Shown here in pieces: positions 54,886 to 64,000 of a DNA stretch of 64,000 nucleotides. Position 1 is the stretch's first letter. Each line of letters opens with the position of its first letter. The stretch lies in contig NZ_VDCH01000007.1 of NCBI RefSeq assembly GCF_006265165.1, positions 1 to 64,000 of the forward strand, written 5' to 3'. Below the pieces are notes generated by a model. It had not been told where the DNA came from. It saw only the letters and a program-made list of their open reading frames with translations, and did not search any database. The DNA comes from Chlorobaculum thiosulfatiphilum. GTDB taxonomy: Bacteria > Bacteroidota > Chlorobiia > Chlorobiales > Chlorobiaceae. The position numbers were made by a program, and so were the translations under genes.

Positions 54886-55809
54886 TTACCAGGGAAACTG
54901 GAACATACCGGCCTTGAGCACGTAGATACGCAAAAGGTAGCCGCCGACGAGCACCAGCGAACTGGCGACCAGAATCGGCAGGGCGGACTTGCGGCCCTCG
55001 TTGCCGTGCCCTCTGAAGAAGATGCTGTAGGTCTCGATGGCCAGCGGCACGATCAGGCCGGCCACGAAGAAGCCGGCGATGAAGACCGGGCTGTGGAACA
55101 GGAACTCGGCGGAGGCTCGCGCGCCGGTGGGCAGGAACATCGCGAAGTTGAAGTACGCGCCGAGGATAATCAGCTCGGTGACGATCAGCACGGCGTCGAG
55201 CTGTTCGAGCCTGGATGCGATTTTGTGCGCCCCCTCGTTATCGGAGAAGGTGGAGAGCAGCAAGAGGAACGCCGCGCCGGTCGAAAATCCGGAGATAACG
55301 AAGAGCAGGGGCAGGGCGGGCGTGTTCCAGAAGTTGATGGCCGGGGCCGCCGAAATCAACAGGCCGGTGTAGATGGCCACCAGAAACCCCGCCGCCGAAC
55401 CGCCGAGAGCGGCCAGGTTGTTGAAGCGCTCCAGAAGGCCGAGGATCGGTTCCGGAATTTTCCGGATGAACGGCTCAAGCTTCGGCCACGCTTCGAGCAG
55501 CGGTATCACATAGGTGATGGCCGCAATGAAGTAGAAGTTGATGAAGACCACGCCCCAGAAAATCCACGATTTTGGATTGGTCAGGGCATAGATCGCTTTC
55601 AGTGGCTGGAGCATGTCGGCGAGCAGGAAGACGGTGCCGATGACCAGAAACGCGATCGATGACATGACGGCCACGGAAACCATTTTGCGGTCGCACCCCT
55701 CGAAGAGGTGGATTATCGCGCTGATGGCGAAGGTGGCGCCTCCCAGACCTCCAAGAAACAGGTAGGTCGCGATTTGCCAGTGCCATACTTCCTGATGTAC
55801 AAACGTCAT
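54886..55809 (-). CDS. psrC: NrfD/PsrC-like quinone-linked membrane subunit
   Basis: A 307-residue membrane protein with about eight hydrophobic segments starting WHWQIATYLFLGGLGGATFA, the conserved NrfD/PsrC opening. It anchors the iron-sulfur and catalytic subunits and exchanges electrons with menaquinone-type quinones. The ATG at 55809 is chosen because the longer frame is the shadow of the iron-sulfur gene. It lies 17 bp downstream of that gene. Confidence 0.88.
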   Translation of the reverse strand: MTFVHQEVWHWQIATYLFLGGLGGATFAISAIIHLFEGCDRKMVSVAVMSSIAFLVIGTVFLLADMLQPLKAIYALTNPKSWIFWGVVFINFYFIAAITYVIPLLEAWPKLEPFIRKIPEPILGLLERFNNLAALGGSAAGFLVAIYTGLLISAAPAINFWNTPALPLLFVISGFSTGAAFLLLLSTFSDNEGAHKIASRLEQLDAVLIVTELIILGAYFNFAMFLPTGARASAEFLFHSPVFIAGFFVAGLIVPLAIETYSIFFRGHGNEGRKSALPILVASSLVLVGGYLLRIYVLKAGMFQFPW

Positions 55810-55826
55810 AATGAGTGCCCTCCTTG

Positions 55827-56426
55827 CTATGATGGGATGTAGAATACTTTCGGAGAGGTGCCAAGGCCCTGGTTCAGCGGTTGAGCCTTGCCACTCCGGG
55901 CGAGCTTGTGCACCTCGCTCTTGCTGTCGTCCAGGTCGCCGAAGATTCTCGTGTGCGTCGGGCAGGTCGCCACGCAGGCAGGCTCCAGCTTCTCGGCCAG
56001 GCGCTGCACGCAGAAGGTGCACTTGTCAACGTGCGGCATTTCGTGCGAAACGTTCTCGCCGTACAGCTCGCGCTCCTTGTCAACATCCTTGCCGTCGTAG
56101 GCGTAGCGGGCGTCGTAGGGGCAGGCGATGCAGCAGGCGTAGCAGCCGATGCAGCGGTCGTAGTTGACCAGCACGATGCCGTTCTTGTCCATGTGCGTCG
56201 CTCCGGTTGGGCAAGCCGACAGGCACGGCGTGTTTTCGCAGTGCATACAGAGGCGCGGAAGCTGCACCCGGCGCACATCAGGGAAGACGCCCTGCTCCTT
56301 GTCTTCGACATGCGTCCGGAACTTCTCGCTCCAGAACGGCGTCTGGTTTTCGGTCGAACATGCCGCCATGCAGGCCTGACAGCCGACGCAGGTACGCATA
56401 TCCATTACCATTCCATAACGGGCCAT
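55827..56426 (-). CDS. psrB: Four-cluster 4Fe-4S electron transfer subunit (PsrB-like)
   Basis: A 199-residue ferredoxin-type protein with four cysteine clusters: CVGCQACMAAC near 13, CMHCENTPCLSAC, CIGCYACCIAC and CTFCVQRLAEK with CVATC. This is the DmsB/PsrB/PhsB arrangement carrying electrons between the molybdenum subunit and the membrane anchor. It is 18 bp after the catalytic subunit stop. No signal peptide is present, as expected for export as a passenger of the Tat-bearing partner. Confidence 0.93.
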   Translation of the reverse strand: MARYGMVMDMRTCVGCQACMAACSTENQTPFWSEKFRTHVEDKEQGVFPDVRRVQLPRLCMHCENTPCLSACPTGATHMDKNGIVLVNYDRCIGCYACCIACPYDARYAYDGKDVDKERELYGENVSHEMPHVDKCTFCVQRLAEKLEPACVATCPTHTRIFGDLDDSKSEVHKLARSGKAQPLNQGLGTSPKVFYIPS

Positions 56427-56444
56427 AGATACTTACTCCTCCAG

Positions 56445-59237
56445 TTAACTGTTTACAGGCTTGACGCTTACGGTGAACTCCTGCGACATGAACGACGCCG
56501 CGATCGGCTCGATGCTGTAGGGCATCAGTTCGTTCAGCGCGGTGCCCTTGCCTCCGGCGACGCTGAGCTTTTTGTTCCTGCTGCCGTAGGCCGAGGGCAA
56601 AAAGACCGTGTCGGGCCGGATCATTTCGGTGGTGAAGAGCGTGGCTTTCACCTTCGGGCCGTAGCGCAGGTTGGTGATTTCGACCTCCTGGCCGTTCGAC
56701 AAGCCGAGCGTTTTGGCCTTCGTCGCGTTCATCCACAGCCCCATGAACTGGCCTTTTTTCGGTTCGGTGACCGCGGCGAGCAGCGCGTTGTTGTTGTTGG
56801 TCGAGGCGTGGGAGACCACCGGCACCTTGCCGTAGGTGAAGTAGAACTCGTCCGCGCCGAGATTGTTCTTGTCCCCCTTTTCGGTGAGCACGCGCGGCAC
56901 GTAGCCGAGCACGGGATTGAAGATCGGCTGCGCTCCGGCTTTTGCGGTGAACGATTCGAGAATCGGGCTGAACAGCTCAAGCCTTCCCGACATGGTCGGC
57001 ACGGGAATCTTGCGCGGCAGATTCATCTCTTCGACCACCTCGTCGGCGTTTTTGAGCAAGAGCAGGCCCTTGTCCCTGATGGTGGCCTCGACCTCTGCGC
57101 CGGTCATCTCCTTGCCGGTAAGCTTGCCGGAGAACTTGCCCATCGCTACGTAAGCTGTTTTGAGGAACGCCTCGTTGAGCGGCTTTTTGGCCTGTTGCGC
57201 GGCTTTCACTTCGCGCTTGAGCATGTCGGCGTCGAGACCCGCGTAGTTGGCGATGCCGTCGAGGTACGGCTCCAGCTTGCCCATGCGGCGCGTGATTTCG
57301 CAGAGCATGTCGGTGGTGTCGCGCGTGTCGTAGAGCGGCTCGATGGCCCGCAGGCGCGTCGTGTAGCCGATGCCGGTTTCGGGGCCGAGCGGATAGAGGA
57401 GCGGCTCGTTGCGCTCCAGATAGGTGTGGTTCGGCAGAATCACGTCCGCGTAGAGCGTCGTGTCGGACGGCAGCACATCGATGGCCACGACGAGGTCGAG
57501 ATTCGGGCTGCTGAGAATCTCCTCCCAGCGCTTTGCCGGGAAGTAGTGGCGGATCGGGTTGGCCGCGTTCATGATAAGCGCCTTCATCCGGTAGGGTTCG
57601 CCGTTGAAGGTCAGTTCGCCCCTGACCGCTTCGTACAGGCCGGTGTCGGCCATCGCGGGCAGGAAGGCCGAGGGCTTGCCCTGCTTTTGCTGCTCCATCG
57701 CCCAGGCGAAGGACAATGCGGGCTTGCCATGCTCCCAGGCCGCCGGGTTGCCGAAGATGTCGAGCAGGCCGTGGGCGAAGCCCATGCCGGGGCGCTCGAC
57801 CGGCGGCTCCTTGCTGTTGTCAACGCCGTGCTGAATGTTGTGCCACGCCTTTTCGGAGCGGTGGTGGTACTCGCCGCTCATCATCCAGCCGCCCGGCTTG
57901 TCGATGCCGCCGACCAGCGTCTGGATGATCGCCTGCAGGCGGCGCTGGCCGATGAGGTGGTGGTAGCGCGCGCCCATCCAGCCGGGATCGACCATCGCGG
58001 GCCGCGCCTGGCCGAACTCGATCGAGATGCGCCGGATCGTCGAGGCCGGAATGTCGGTGATGGCCGCCGCCCATTCGGGAGTGAAGGGTTCGGACTCCTC
58101 GACGAAGAGGTCGAACACCGTCGAGACCTTGCGGCCTTTCCAGGCGAGGCCTGCCGGAGCGTTGAGCGCGGGCTGGATGCGCGCGCCGCCCGCCGCTTTA
58201 TCGTTGCTGTTTGTGTAAGCCGGAACCGCGCGAATGCCGCCGCCAATGGCGTCGTAAACGTAATAGTTTGAAGGCTTTCCATCCTTGCCCGCGTCGGCGG
58301 CGAGGTGCACCGAACCGTTCTCGTCCCTGAAAGCGAGGAACGGCGCGTTGGTGTGCTTCGAGACGAAGTCGGCGTCGTAGAGCTTTTCGCGCAGCAGCGT
58401 GTGCAGCATCGCCAAGAAGAAGGCGTGATCGGTGCCCGGCTTGACCGGAATCCACTCGTCGGCCTTCGAGGCCAGCTCGCCCATGCGCGGATCGAGGCAG
58501 ACCACCTTCGCGCCGTTCTTCTTGGCCTCGCCGAAGCGCACGGCGCGGGCGGTCGAAATCGCCGCCACCGAGGCGTTGTTCAGGCTGAAGAGAATGTAGC
58601 GGGCGTTCTCGAAGTCGGCCAGAATCTCGTCGTGCACGTTGAAGTTGCCCGTGACGAGGTCGGTGCCGAGGTGTCCCGCCGTGACGCAGTGCTGCAACGG
58701 CGAAGCGATGATATTGGGAATCTGCATGGTCTGGCAGAAGGGGAGGCTGAAGTGCATGTACGACACGCAGGCCGTCCAGCCGCCAACGAGGCTCGTTTCC
58801 CACGGGTTGATTTTCTGCAAGCGGCTGACGATGTAGCTGTACGCCTCGTCCCAGGTGGCCGCGCGGAAGTTCCACTCGCCGCGCTTGCTGCCCGCGACGC
58901 GGATCAGCGGCTGCTTGAGCCGGTCGGGGTCGTAGGTCTGGTGGAGTCCGGCCTGGCCGCGAGCGCAGATGCGACCGCGATTCAGCGGGCTGTCCACGTT
59001 GCCGTCGATCTTGACGATCCGGCGTACGCCATCGCTCTCCTTGGTCTGCACCTTGATGTCGCAGAACGAAGAGCAGAAGTTGCAGATGCTCGGCACCCAG
59101 GTGCTCGCGCCGCTTGCCGCCGCCGCCTCTGCGTTTGCGCCCGTGGCCAGGCCCCAGATCGGACGAAGCAGGGACATGCCGCCAAGTACGCCCGCCGCCG
59201 CGAGAAACTGACGGCGTGAAATGATTTTTTTATGCAT
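56445..59237 (-). CDS. psrA: Molybdopterin oxidoreductase catalytic subunit (PsrA/PhsA-like)
   Basis: A 930-residue DMSO-reductase-family enzyme. The twin-arginine signal SRRQFLAAAG starts at residue 8, so the enzyme faces the periplasm. A 4Fe-4S motif is formed by CNFCSSFCDIK near 52-60 and a later RGRICARGQ. A candidate molybdenum-ligand cysteine is in GGWTACVSYMHF. Bis-MGD contacts include DPRMGE and DVILPNHTYLERNE. The likely substrate is polysulfide, tetrathionate or thiosulfate, and in a sulfur phototroph it may run as an oxidase. It is the first gene of the operon. Confidence 0.88.
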   Translation of the reverse strand: MHKKIISRRQFLAAAGVLGGMSLLRPIWGLATGANAEAAAASGASTWVPSICNFCSSFCDIKVQTKESDGVRRIVKIDGNVDSPLNRGRICARGQAGLHQTYDPDRLKQPLIRVAGSKRGEWNFRAATWDEAYSYIVSRLQKINPWETSLVGGWTACVSYMHFSLPFCQTMQIPNIIASPLQHCVTAGHLGTDLVTGNFNVHDEILADFENARYILFSLNNASVAAISTARAVRFGEAKKNGAKVVCLDPRMGELASKADEWIPVKPGTDHAFFLAMLHTLLREKLYDADFVSKHTNAPFLAFRDENGSVHLAADAGKDGKPSNYYVYDAIGGGIRAVPAYTNSNDKAAGGARIQPALNAPAGLAWKGRKVSTVFDLFVEESEPFTPEWAAAITDIPASTIRRISIEFGQARPAMVDPGWMGARYHHLIGQRRLQAIIQTLVGGIDKPGGWMMSGEYHHRSEKAWHNIQHGVDNSKEPPVERPGMGFAHGLLDIFGNPAAWEHGKPALSFAWAMEQQKQGKPSAFLPAMADTGLYEAVRGELTFNGEPYRMKALIMNAANPIRHYFPAKRWEEILSSPNLDLVVAIDVLPSDTTLYADVILPNHTYLERNEPLLYPLGPETGIGYTTRLRAIEPLYDTRDTTDMLCEITRRMGKLEPYLDGIANYAGLDADMLKREVKAAQQAKKPLNEAFLKTAYVAMGKFSGKLTGKEMTGAEVEATIRDKGLLLLKNADEVVEEMNLPRKIPVPTMSGRLELFSPILESFTAKAGAQPIFNPVLGYVPRVLTEKGDKNNLGADEFYFTYGKVPVVSHASTNNNNALLAAVTEPKKGQFMGLWMNATKAKTLGLSNGQEVEITNLRYGPKVKATLFTTEMIRPDTVFLPSAYGSRNKKLSVAGGKGTALNELMPYSIEPIAASFMSQEFTVSVKPVNS

Positions 59238-59793
59238 AAATCTTCCCTTCAGACAGGTGGTTAATGCCGTAATTCCCTCGCGGGAAACAAATGATAGCTG
59301 GATAAGGGATGTATATCCGCCGCATATACTTCAATGGCAGATGAGCAACCAATATAGCGTGACACGAAAAAGGTTGCAAAACTTATTTTTCCCGTAACTG
59401 GTTTGATAACAATTGTTTATTGTGTTTGCAGGTCACTATTGAAGTGTGCCGCGCCGTAGTTTTTTTATCAACAATCGTTATTGTTCCGGCGGGAAAAATG
59501 ATATGATCGTTATATCTTTTTGTTGTGAACGCTGGCGTATAGCGCTATAAATAAAAACAGAATAGAGGGTGCGATTTTCATGCGTTCATTGAGATGCCGA
59601 CGCGGGGATTTCAATGCTGGAATAACCGGAGAGCGCGGGCGGGGAAAAAGAGACTGTCCGGCAACAGGAGGGGAGCGCGAAGGGATTGCCCAAAGTGGTA
59701 ATTACGTTGAAAACGGCATTCAGGTGTTCCTGTCGAGCCTGGCGCCGCCGCCGCCGTCAGCCTTCATTTCGTGAATGCCGAGACTTTTGCGAA
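59238..59793. other. Upstream region of the molybdoenzyme operon, with two operator-like palindromes
   Basis: No gene seen. AACAATTGTT (59408-59417) and AACAAT-CGTT-ATTGTT (59470-59485) share half-sites and are centred 65 bp apart. They lie about 170-250 bp upstream of the molybdopterin subunit start and may bind one regulator. Plus-strand ORFs near 59580-59916 lack support. Confidence 0.45.
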
Positions 59794-59889
59794 TCACGGG
59801 TAGAGTATTGCGTGGAGCAAGCTGGCCAGCAGGGCGAGCACGAAGAAAATGATCAGCCCGTAAAGAAGGTATCGGTAAACCTGAATCAT
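59794..59889 (-). CDS. Small hydrophobic membrane peptide (31 residues)
   Basis: A 31-residue frame, MIQVYRYLLYGLIIFFVLAL followed by LASLLHAILYP, that is almost entirely one transmembrane helix. It starts 46 bp after the sensor kinase stop on the same strand; AAAGAG just before the ATG is a weak ribosome-binding site. Its size and composition resemble KdpF-like or other regulatory membrane peptides. It could be spurious, but such a clean helix in 31 codons is unlikely by chance. Confidence 0.45.
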   Translation of the reverse strand: MIQVYRYLLYGLIIFFVLALLASLLHAILYP

Positions 59890-59935
59890 CTCTTTGCCGG
59901 TTGTCCCTGTTTCTGAAAAATCTGAAGAGTGTCGA

Positions 59936-61753
59936 TTATACCTCTGGCAGCGTGAAGTGAAACACCGAGCCTTTGCCGAGGGTGCTTTCGACGCCGACCG
60001 TGCCGCCATGCATGTGGACGATCTCCCGGACAATCGAGAGGCCAAGGCCGATGCCGGACTTTTCGTCCTGCCCCGGAACCCGGTAGAACTGGTCGAACAG
60101 ATGCTTCAGGTGCTCCGGTTCGATGCCGCTGCCGGTGTCTTCAACCGAAAATCGCACTCCGGCAAGCTCCGCCTGCGCCCTGACGGTTATCGCGCCGCTG
60201 TTCGGCGTGAAGCGGATGGCGTTGGAGAGGAGATTGGCGAAGACGTGCCGGATGCTTGCCGCGTCGGCCTGCACTTCCGGAAGCGCCGTCGGAATGTCGA
60301 GCATCAGCCTGATGGCTTTTTCCTTCATGTCGCCGACGAAGGGCTCGACGCCCTCTTTCACGAGCGTTTCGGGCTTTTGCGGCGTCATGTTCAGCCGCGA
60401 TTTTCCCGATTCGATTTTGTGCAGGTCGAGCAGATCGTCGAGAATCTCCGCCAGCCGGTCGCTCTCTTCGAGCGCGGAGTGAAGCAGCTCCGACTGTTTG
60501 TCGTTCAGCGGGCCAACCCGTTGTTCCACAAGCAGATGAATCGCCATTCGCAGCGCCGTCAGTGGGGTGCGGAGCTGGTGCGAAACGGTCGAAACCACGC
60601 CGCGCTTCAGCTCTTTCTGCTCCTGCGCCTGCGTCATATCGTGCAGGAGCAGCACGACGCCGCTGCTGCCGTTTCCGCCGGGGGCTCGAGGAATGGCGGT
60701 GGCCGCGGGCCTGAAGAAGAACTCGCGGTTTTCGATGAACTTCTGGATGTAGCCGTTGCCTGAAAGCTCCACCGTGCCGCCGGTTTCGACGGCTTGCCAG
60801 AGCAGGTCGGCCAGCCAGTCGTAGCCGAGCTGCGCTGCGCTCGTGCCCGGCTCAATGCCGAAATTGCGGATGGCGGAGTGCGTCGCGAAATCGACCCGCC
60901 CTTCGGGATCAAAGATCGCTATCGGCGCGGGCAGGATGTTCATCACCCGTTGCGTAGCCTTGCGCGAGCGCTCCAGTTTTTCGTCGTCGTCCCGGCGAAC
61001 CTGACGCAGTTTCGTCGCCATCTGGTTGAATGCCTGGGAGAGTTGACCGATTTCGTCGTTTGACGTGGTTTCTATGACCAGGTCGAGGTTGCCGTTCCTG
61101 ATTTCGTTGGCCGAGGCGATGAGGCGCGAGACCGGTTTGAGAATCCACCGGCGCGACTGGTAGCTGAAGATGAGCGCGACCGCGGCGCTGGCGGCGATGG
61201 CAAGCAGGATGCGGTTATGCGCCGATTCAGCCAGCCGCCGCGCGGCGTAGTTCGCCTCGTTCATGTTGGCCTGATTCATGTCGAGAATCTGCTGGGCGAG
61301 CGTCTTGATCTCCGCAAGCAGGGGGAGCGCCGTCATGAAATAGAGGTCGCGGCGCTTTTCGAGAGCCATCGAATCACTGCTGACGGCGTGAATCACCTTG
61401 ATGTAATTGTCGAACAGCAATGCGATCCGGTCAGCTTTTTCTTTCTCGCCCGGCAGCGTGATGTTGCCAAGCTCAGTTTGCAGCGCCTGCCGGAAGCGCG
61501 TTTCGCTGCTCGCGATGGAGGCGGGGTTTGCAAGATGCTCGGCGGAGAACGATTGCAGCACGTCGATGTTCATCTTTTCGAGCGCCTCCTTCATCTCCTG
61601 GGCGGCGGCGACGCTCCGGTAGTTCTGCTTGAGGATGACGTCGATGGCGCTGCCAAGTTCGTCAACCTGGCGAATGGTCAGCAATCCGATGACCGCGATG
61701 ATGGCGAGCAATCCGCCAAAGCCAAGCGCGAGCTTGTGTTTCAGGCTGACCAC
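59936..61753 (-). CDS. Membrane sensor histidine kinase (HAMP-PAS-HisKA)
   Basis: A 605-residue kinase. Membrane helices at about 8-26 and 183-200 enclose a helical periplasmic sensor, followed by HAMP (about 202-255), PAS (about 270-375), HisKA with phospho-acceptor His in STVSHQLRTPL, and a GHKL ATPase with NLLSNAIRFTPN, EDTGSGIEPE and GIGLGLSI. It resembles KinB-type kinases. No response regulator is adjacent. It lies 54 bp downstream of the transporter gene and is probably cotranscribed. Confidence 0.9.
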   Translation of the reverse strand: MVSLKHKLALGFGGLLAIIAVIGLLTIRQVDELGSAIDVILKQNYRSVAAAQEMKEALEKMNIDVLQSFSAEHLANPASIASSETRFRQALQTELGNITLPGEKEKADRIALLFDNYIKVIHAVSSDSMALEKRRDLYFMTALPLLAEIKTLAQQILDMNQANMNEANYAARRLAESAHNRILLAIAASAAVALIFSYQSRRWILKPVSRLIASANEIRNGNLDLVIETTSNDEIGQLSQAFNQMATKLRQVRRDDDEKLERSRKATQRVMNILPAPIAIFDPEGRVDFATHSAIRNFGIEPGTSAAQLGYDWLADLLWQAVETGGTVELSGNGYIQKFIENREFFFRPAATAIPRAPGGNGSSGVVLLLHDMTQAQEQKELKRGVVSTVSHQLRTPLTALRMAIHLLVEQRVGPLNDKQSELLHSALEESDRLAEILDDLLDLHKIESGKSRLNMTPQKPETLVKEGVEPFVGDMKEKAIRLMLDIPTALPEVQADAASIRHVFANLLSNAIRFTPNSGAITVRAQAELAGVRFSVEDTGSGIEPEHLKHLFDQFYRVPGQDEKSGIGLGLSIVREIVHMHGGTVGVESTLGKGSVFHFTLPEV

Positions 61754-61807
61754 GGCGTTTCTCCGTCGTGTTGTCGCGGATGATCGTTTTTCATCGGTGA
61801 CGTGTTT

Positions 61808-63790
61808 TTATACTCTGACCGGCAAAATGATGAACGGCACGCCCTGGCTGTAGAGATTTTTCTGCACCGTAAAAACCGTAAAATTGTGCAGCCAGCGATC
61901 CATCAGCGATTCGTTCGTGAAGACGAGCTGACCTCCGAAAAATACGATGTCTGGAAATCTTTTCGTGATTTCCGGCACCAGCTTGCTGATCTCCTCCACA
62001 ATATCGGTGCCCATCGAGGTGAACGCCTCGGCGTAATAGCCGTGATCCATCATGTATTTGACGTATTTTTTGCTTTCGCTGGCGATGTATTCGTTCAGAT
62101 GGCCGATCTCATCCGCGCCCTTGAAGTTTCCGGCGTCTATCGGGCCGATTTCCACGAAAACGAAATTTTTATAGATGCCGCTGAAGAGGCGCGAAACGCT
62201 GAAAAGGGTGTGCAGGCCGAGTCCGTTGAAGCCGTTGACGAGAATCGCGGCGGTTTTGCCTTTCGGGTCGTACGCCGGTTCGGGTCGCTGTTTGTCTCCG
62301 GGATGCTGTCCCGACACGGCGGCTGCTTCGACAATCACGTCGAGGCGCTTGAGCGTTTCAGAGGTTTTGACGTAGTGCTGCTTGATGAACATCGCGGCCA
62401 CGACCAGCATTCCGGTGATGAGCAGCGTAATCCAGCCCCCTTCGTGGAATTTGAGGATCAGCACCGAGATGAGAATGAAGGTGGTCAGCACCAGCCCGAT
62501 GCCGTTGATCGCCATTTTGCGCAGCCACCGCTTTTCCGCGTTGCGCTCCAGCCACCAGTGACGCACCATGCCGAGCTGCGACAGCGTAAAAGTGATAAAG
62601 ACGTTGATGCTGTAAAGCACGATCAAAAAATCGACCGATCCGCGCGACGCGACCATCATCAGCAACGACGCGAAACCCATGACGAGAATGCCGCGTTCGG
62701 TGACGAGGCGGTCGCTGAGCATCGAGAATTTTTTCGGCATCCAGTTGTCGAGCGCCATGTTGGCCAGCACTCGTGGCCCGTCGAGAAAGCCGGACTGCGC
62801 GGCGATGAAGAGCAGAATCGCTTCGGAGAGCAGCGTGATCCAGACAAACGCCGAGCCGCTGTAGCCGCCCCACGAGGCGGTGATCGACTCGAAAAGCACC
62901 GCGTTCAGCGTCTTGCCGGGCGCGTCCTTGACGTCGAGAAAGATGTAGGCGGCCATGAGTCCGATGACGGTGATCGAGAGCGACCAGGCCATGTAGCGCA
63001 TCGTTTTTTTCGCCGTCTGGATTTTCGGATCGCGCAGCACCGGCAGGCCGTTGCTGACCGCCTCGATGCCGGTGAAGGTTCCCGCGCCGAGGCTGTAGGC
63101 TTTCAGGATGATGAAGATCGTGCCGAAGAGTCCAAGCGAGTGAATCGAACCCGAAAGCTCGGCGCTGGTCTCGTGCAACACGTTGCCTGCATTGACGATA
63201 TGGGAACCTATGCCAACCGCGATGGCCACAAGGTGCGTGACGACGAAGAGCAGAAAGACCGGTACCAGCGGCATCACTGCCTCCTTGATGCCACGCAGGT
63301 TCAGCACGAGCAGCATCAGCACCCCCGCGATGGCGAACCAGAGCTTGTACGGCAGCATCCATGCAGGCAGAAAGCTGAAGATGGCGTCCGCGCCGCTGGC
63401 CACCGAGATGGTGATGGTCAGCACGTAGTCGATCAGGAGCGCGCTGCCCGACACGATGCCAACTTCGGGCGAGAGCAGTTTGCTGGCCACCAGATAGCCG
63501 CCGCCGCCGGAGGGAAACAGCTCGATAATGTTGGAGTAGCTCGACGCGATGATGAGAATGGTGATGCCGGTGGCGATGGCTACGAAAATGCCGAGCGCCG
63601 GATGGTCCGCCAGCGCCTTGAACGCTTCGGCGGGGCCGTAACAGGAGGAGGAGAGTCCGTCGGAGCCGAGGCCGACCCACGCGAGGAAAGGCGTGAGCGA
63701 GATGGCGTGGAAGATGCGACTGTCCCGAAAGTCGCGCGAGCCGCCGATGAAGAAGGTTTTGGCTTTTCTGAGTCCGGTTTTGATGGTCAT
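61808..63790 (-). CDS. APC-superfamily transporter (KimA-like)
   Basis: A 660-residue membrane protein with about twelve hydrophobic segments. LGSDGLSSSCYGPAEAFKAL opens the fold and SYSNIIELFPSGGGGYLVAS is the conserved early motif. The FHEGGWITLLITGMLVVAAM segment and a soluble C-terminal domain (about 500-660) resemble KimA-type potassium transporters, though amino-acid transport is possible. The ATG at 63790 matches the family start; the longer frame adds 32 Arg/His-rich residues. It is the first gene of a unit with the sensor kinase and small peptide. Confidence 0.83.
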   Translation of the reverse strand: MTIKTGLRKAKTFFIGGSRDFRDSRIFHAISLTPFLAWVGLGSDGLSSSCYGPAEAFKALADHPALGIFVAIATGITILIIASSYSNIIELFPSGGGGYLVASKLLSPEVGIVSGSALLIDYVLTITISVASGADAIFSFLPAWMLPYKLWFAIAGVLMLLVLNLRGIKEAVMPLVPVFLLFVVTHLVAIAVGIGSHIVNAGNVLHETSAELSGSIHSLGLFGTIFIILKAYSLGAGTFTGIEAVSNGLPVLRDPKIQTAKKTMRYMAWSLSITVIGLMAAYIFLDVKDAPGKTLNAVLFESITASWGGYSGSAFVWITLLSEAILLFIAAQSGFLDGPRVLANMALDNWMPKKFSMLSDRLVTERGILVMGFASLLMMVASRGSVDFLIVLYSINVFITFTLSQLGMVRHWWLERNAEKRWLRKMAINGIGLVLTTFILISVLILKFHEGGWITLLITGMLVVAAMFIKQHYVKTSETLKRLDVIVEAAAVSGQHPGDKQRPEPAYDPKGKTAAILVNGFNGLGLHTLFSVSRLFSGIYKNFVFVEIGPIDAGNFKGADEIGHLNEYIASESKKYVKYMMDHGYYAEAFTSMGTDIVEEISKLVPEITKRFPDIVFFGGQLVFTNESLMDRWLHNFTVFTVQKNLYSQGVPFIILPVRV

Positions 63791-64000
63791 GTCCGTGAGA
63801 TGATGGTGAAAAACTTCGGGAAGCGCGAAACGGCGGCGGCGATGTTTTCGCCATCTCCGTCCCGGCGGCACTCCCTTCAGCATCACCGTTCAATAATCGG
63901 GCCAATATTTTTGTGAAGCGCGAAGAGGCTTGATGGGCAAGGGTTTTGAGGGATCGATCCGTTTTGTCAGAATCGCGGATTCATTGCATTAAACAATGGT
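63791..64000. other. Upstream region of the transporter, to the window edge
   Basis: No gene is visible. It probably carries the promoter of the transporter-kinase unit. Some short AT-rich tracts are present near 63890-63920, but no motif is convincing. Confidence 0.35.

Overview
The window looks like chromosome of a green sulfur bacterium, most likely a Chlorobaculum-type member of the Chlorobiaceae. This is inferred from the nifH-nifI1-nifI2 gene order with a sigma-54 promoter, a three-subunit polysulfide-reductase-like molybdoenzyme, the protein style and a GC-rich backbone. No rRNA, tRNA or CRISPR array was seen. GC-rich core genes are interrupted by three visibly AT-richer accessory insertions.

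Layout. 0-4 kb: an arsenic resistance block on the minus strand (arsR, then thioredoxin-like protein, permease, arsC, acr3, arsC), with two matching ArsR-type operators. 4.2-5.2 kb: a HEPN/zinc-ribbon gene followed by a structure that fits an integron attC site. 5.6-6.8 kb: iron-dependent alcohol dehydrogenase. 7.2-17.2 kb: a broken nitrogen-fixation locus. nifH, nifI1 and nifI2 are intact, but the place where nifD would be expected holds a 6.7-kb AT-rich pair of genes: a 1572-residue hydrolase/TPR/PIN-like protein and a 684-residue partner. The sequence then resumes inside the GAF domain of nifA, which has lost its 5' end. 17.3-20.3 kb: an HNH endonuclease, an NAD-binding reductase, and DUF937 and DUF4332 proteins.

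20.7-47.8 kb: one long minus-strand exopolysaccharide locus. It holds a canonical polyprenyl-phosphate sugar transferase, two more genes with degenerate copies of the same fold, WecG-like, GT2, GT4, GT8 and GT61 transferases, a flippase, a polymerase, Wza, a Wzz/tyrosine-kinase-like protein with a ruined P-loop, acyltransferases and a radical SAM protein. Its upstream end encodes a sensor kinase and a receiver-PP2C phosphatase. An RsbW-like kinase and two STAS proteins lie inside it. Together these form a complete partner-switching set that probably controls the locus.

48-51 kb: a small ORF with a strong ribosome-binding site and a terminator, a hypothetical protein and a DUF389 membrane protein. 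51-54 kb: an AT-rich two-gene insertion encoding a DUF2290 protein and a UvrD-like helicase. 54-59 kb: a polysulfide/thiosulfate-reductase-like operon (TorD-like chaperone, NrfD-like anchor, 4Fe-4S subunit, molybdopterin subunit). 59.8-63.8 kb: a KimA-like APC transporter, a sensor kinase and a 31-residue membrane peptide. The best candidates for an undescribed system are the gene pair sitting in the nif locus and the HEPN cassette with its attC-like site.
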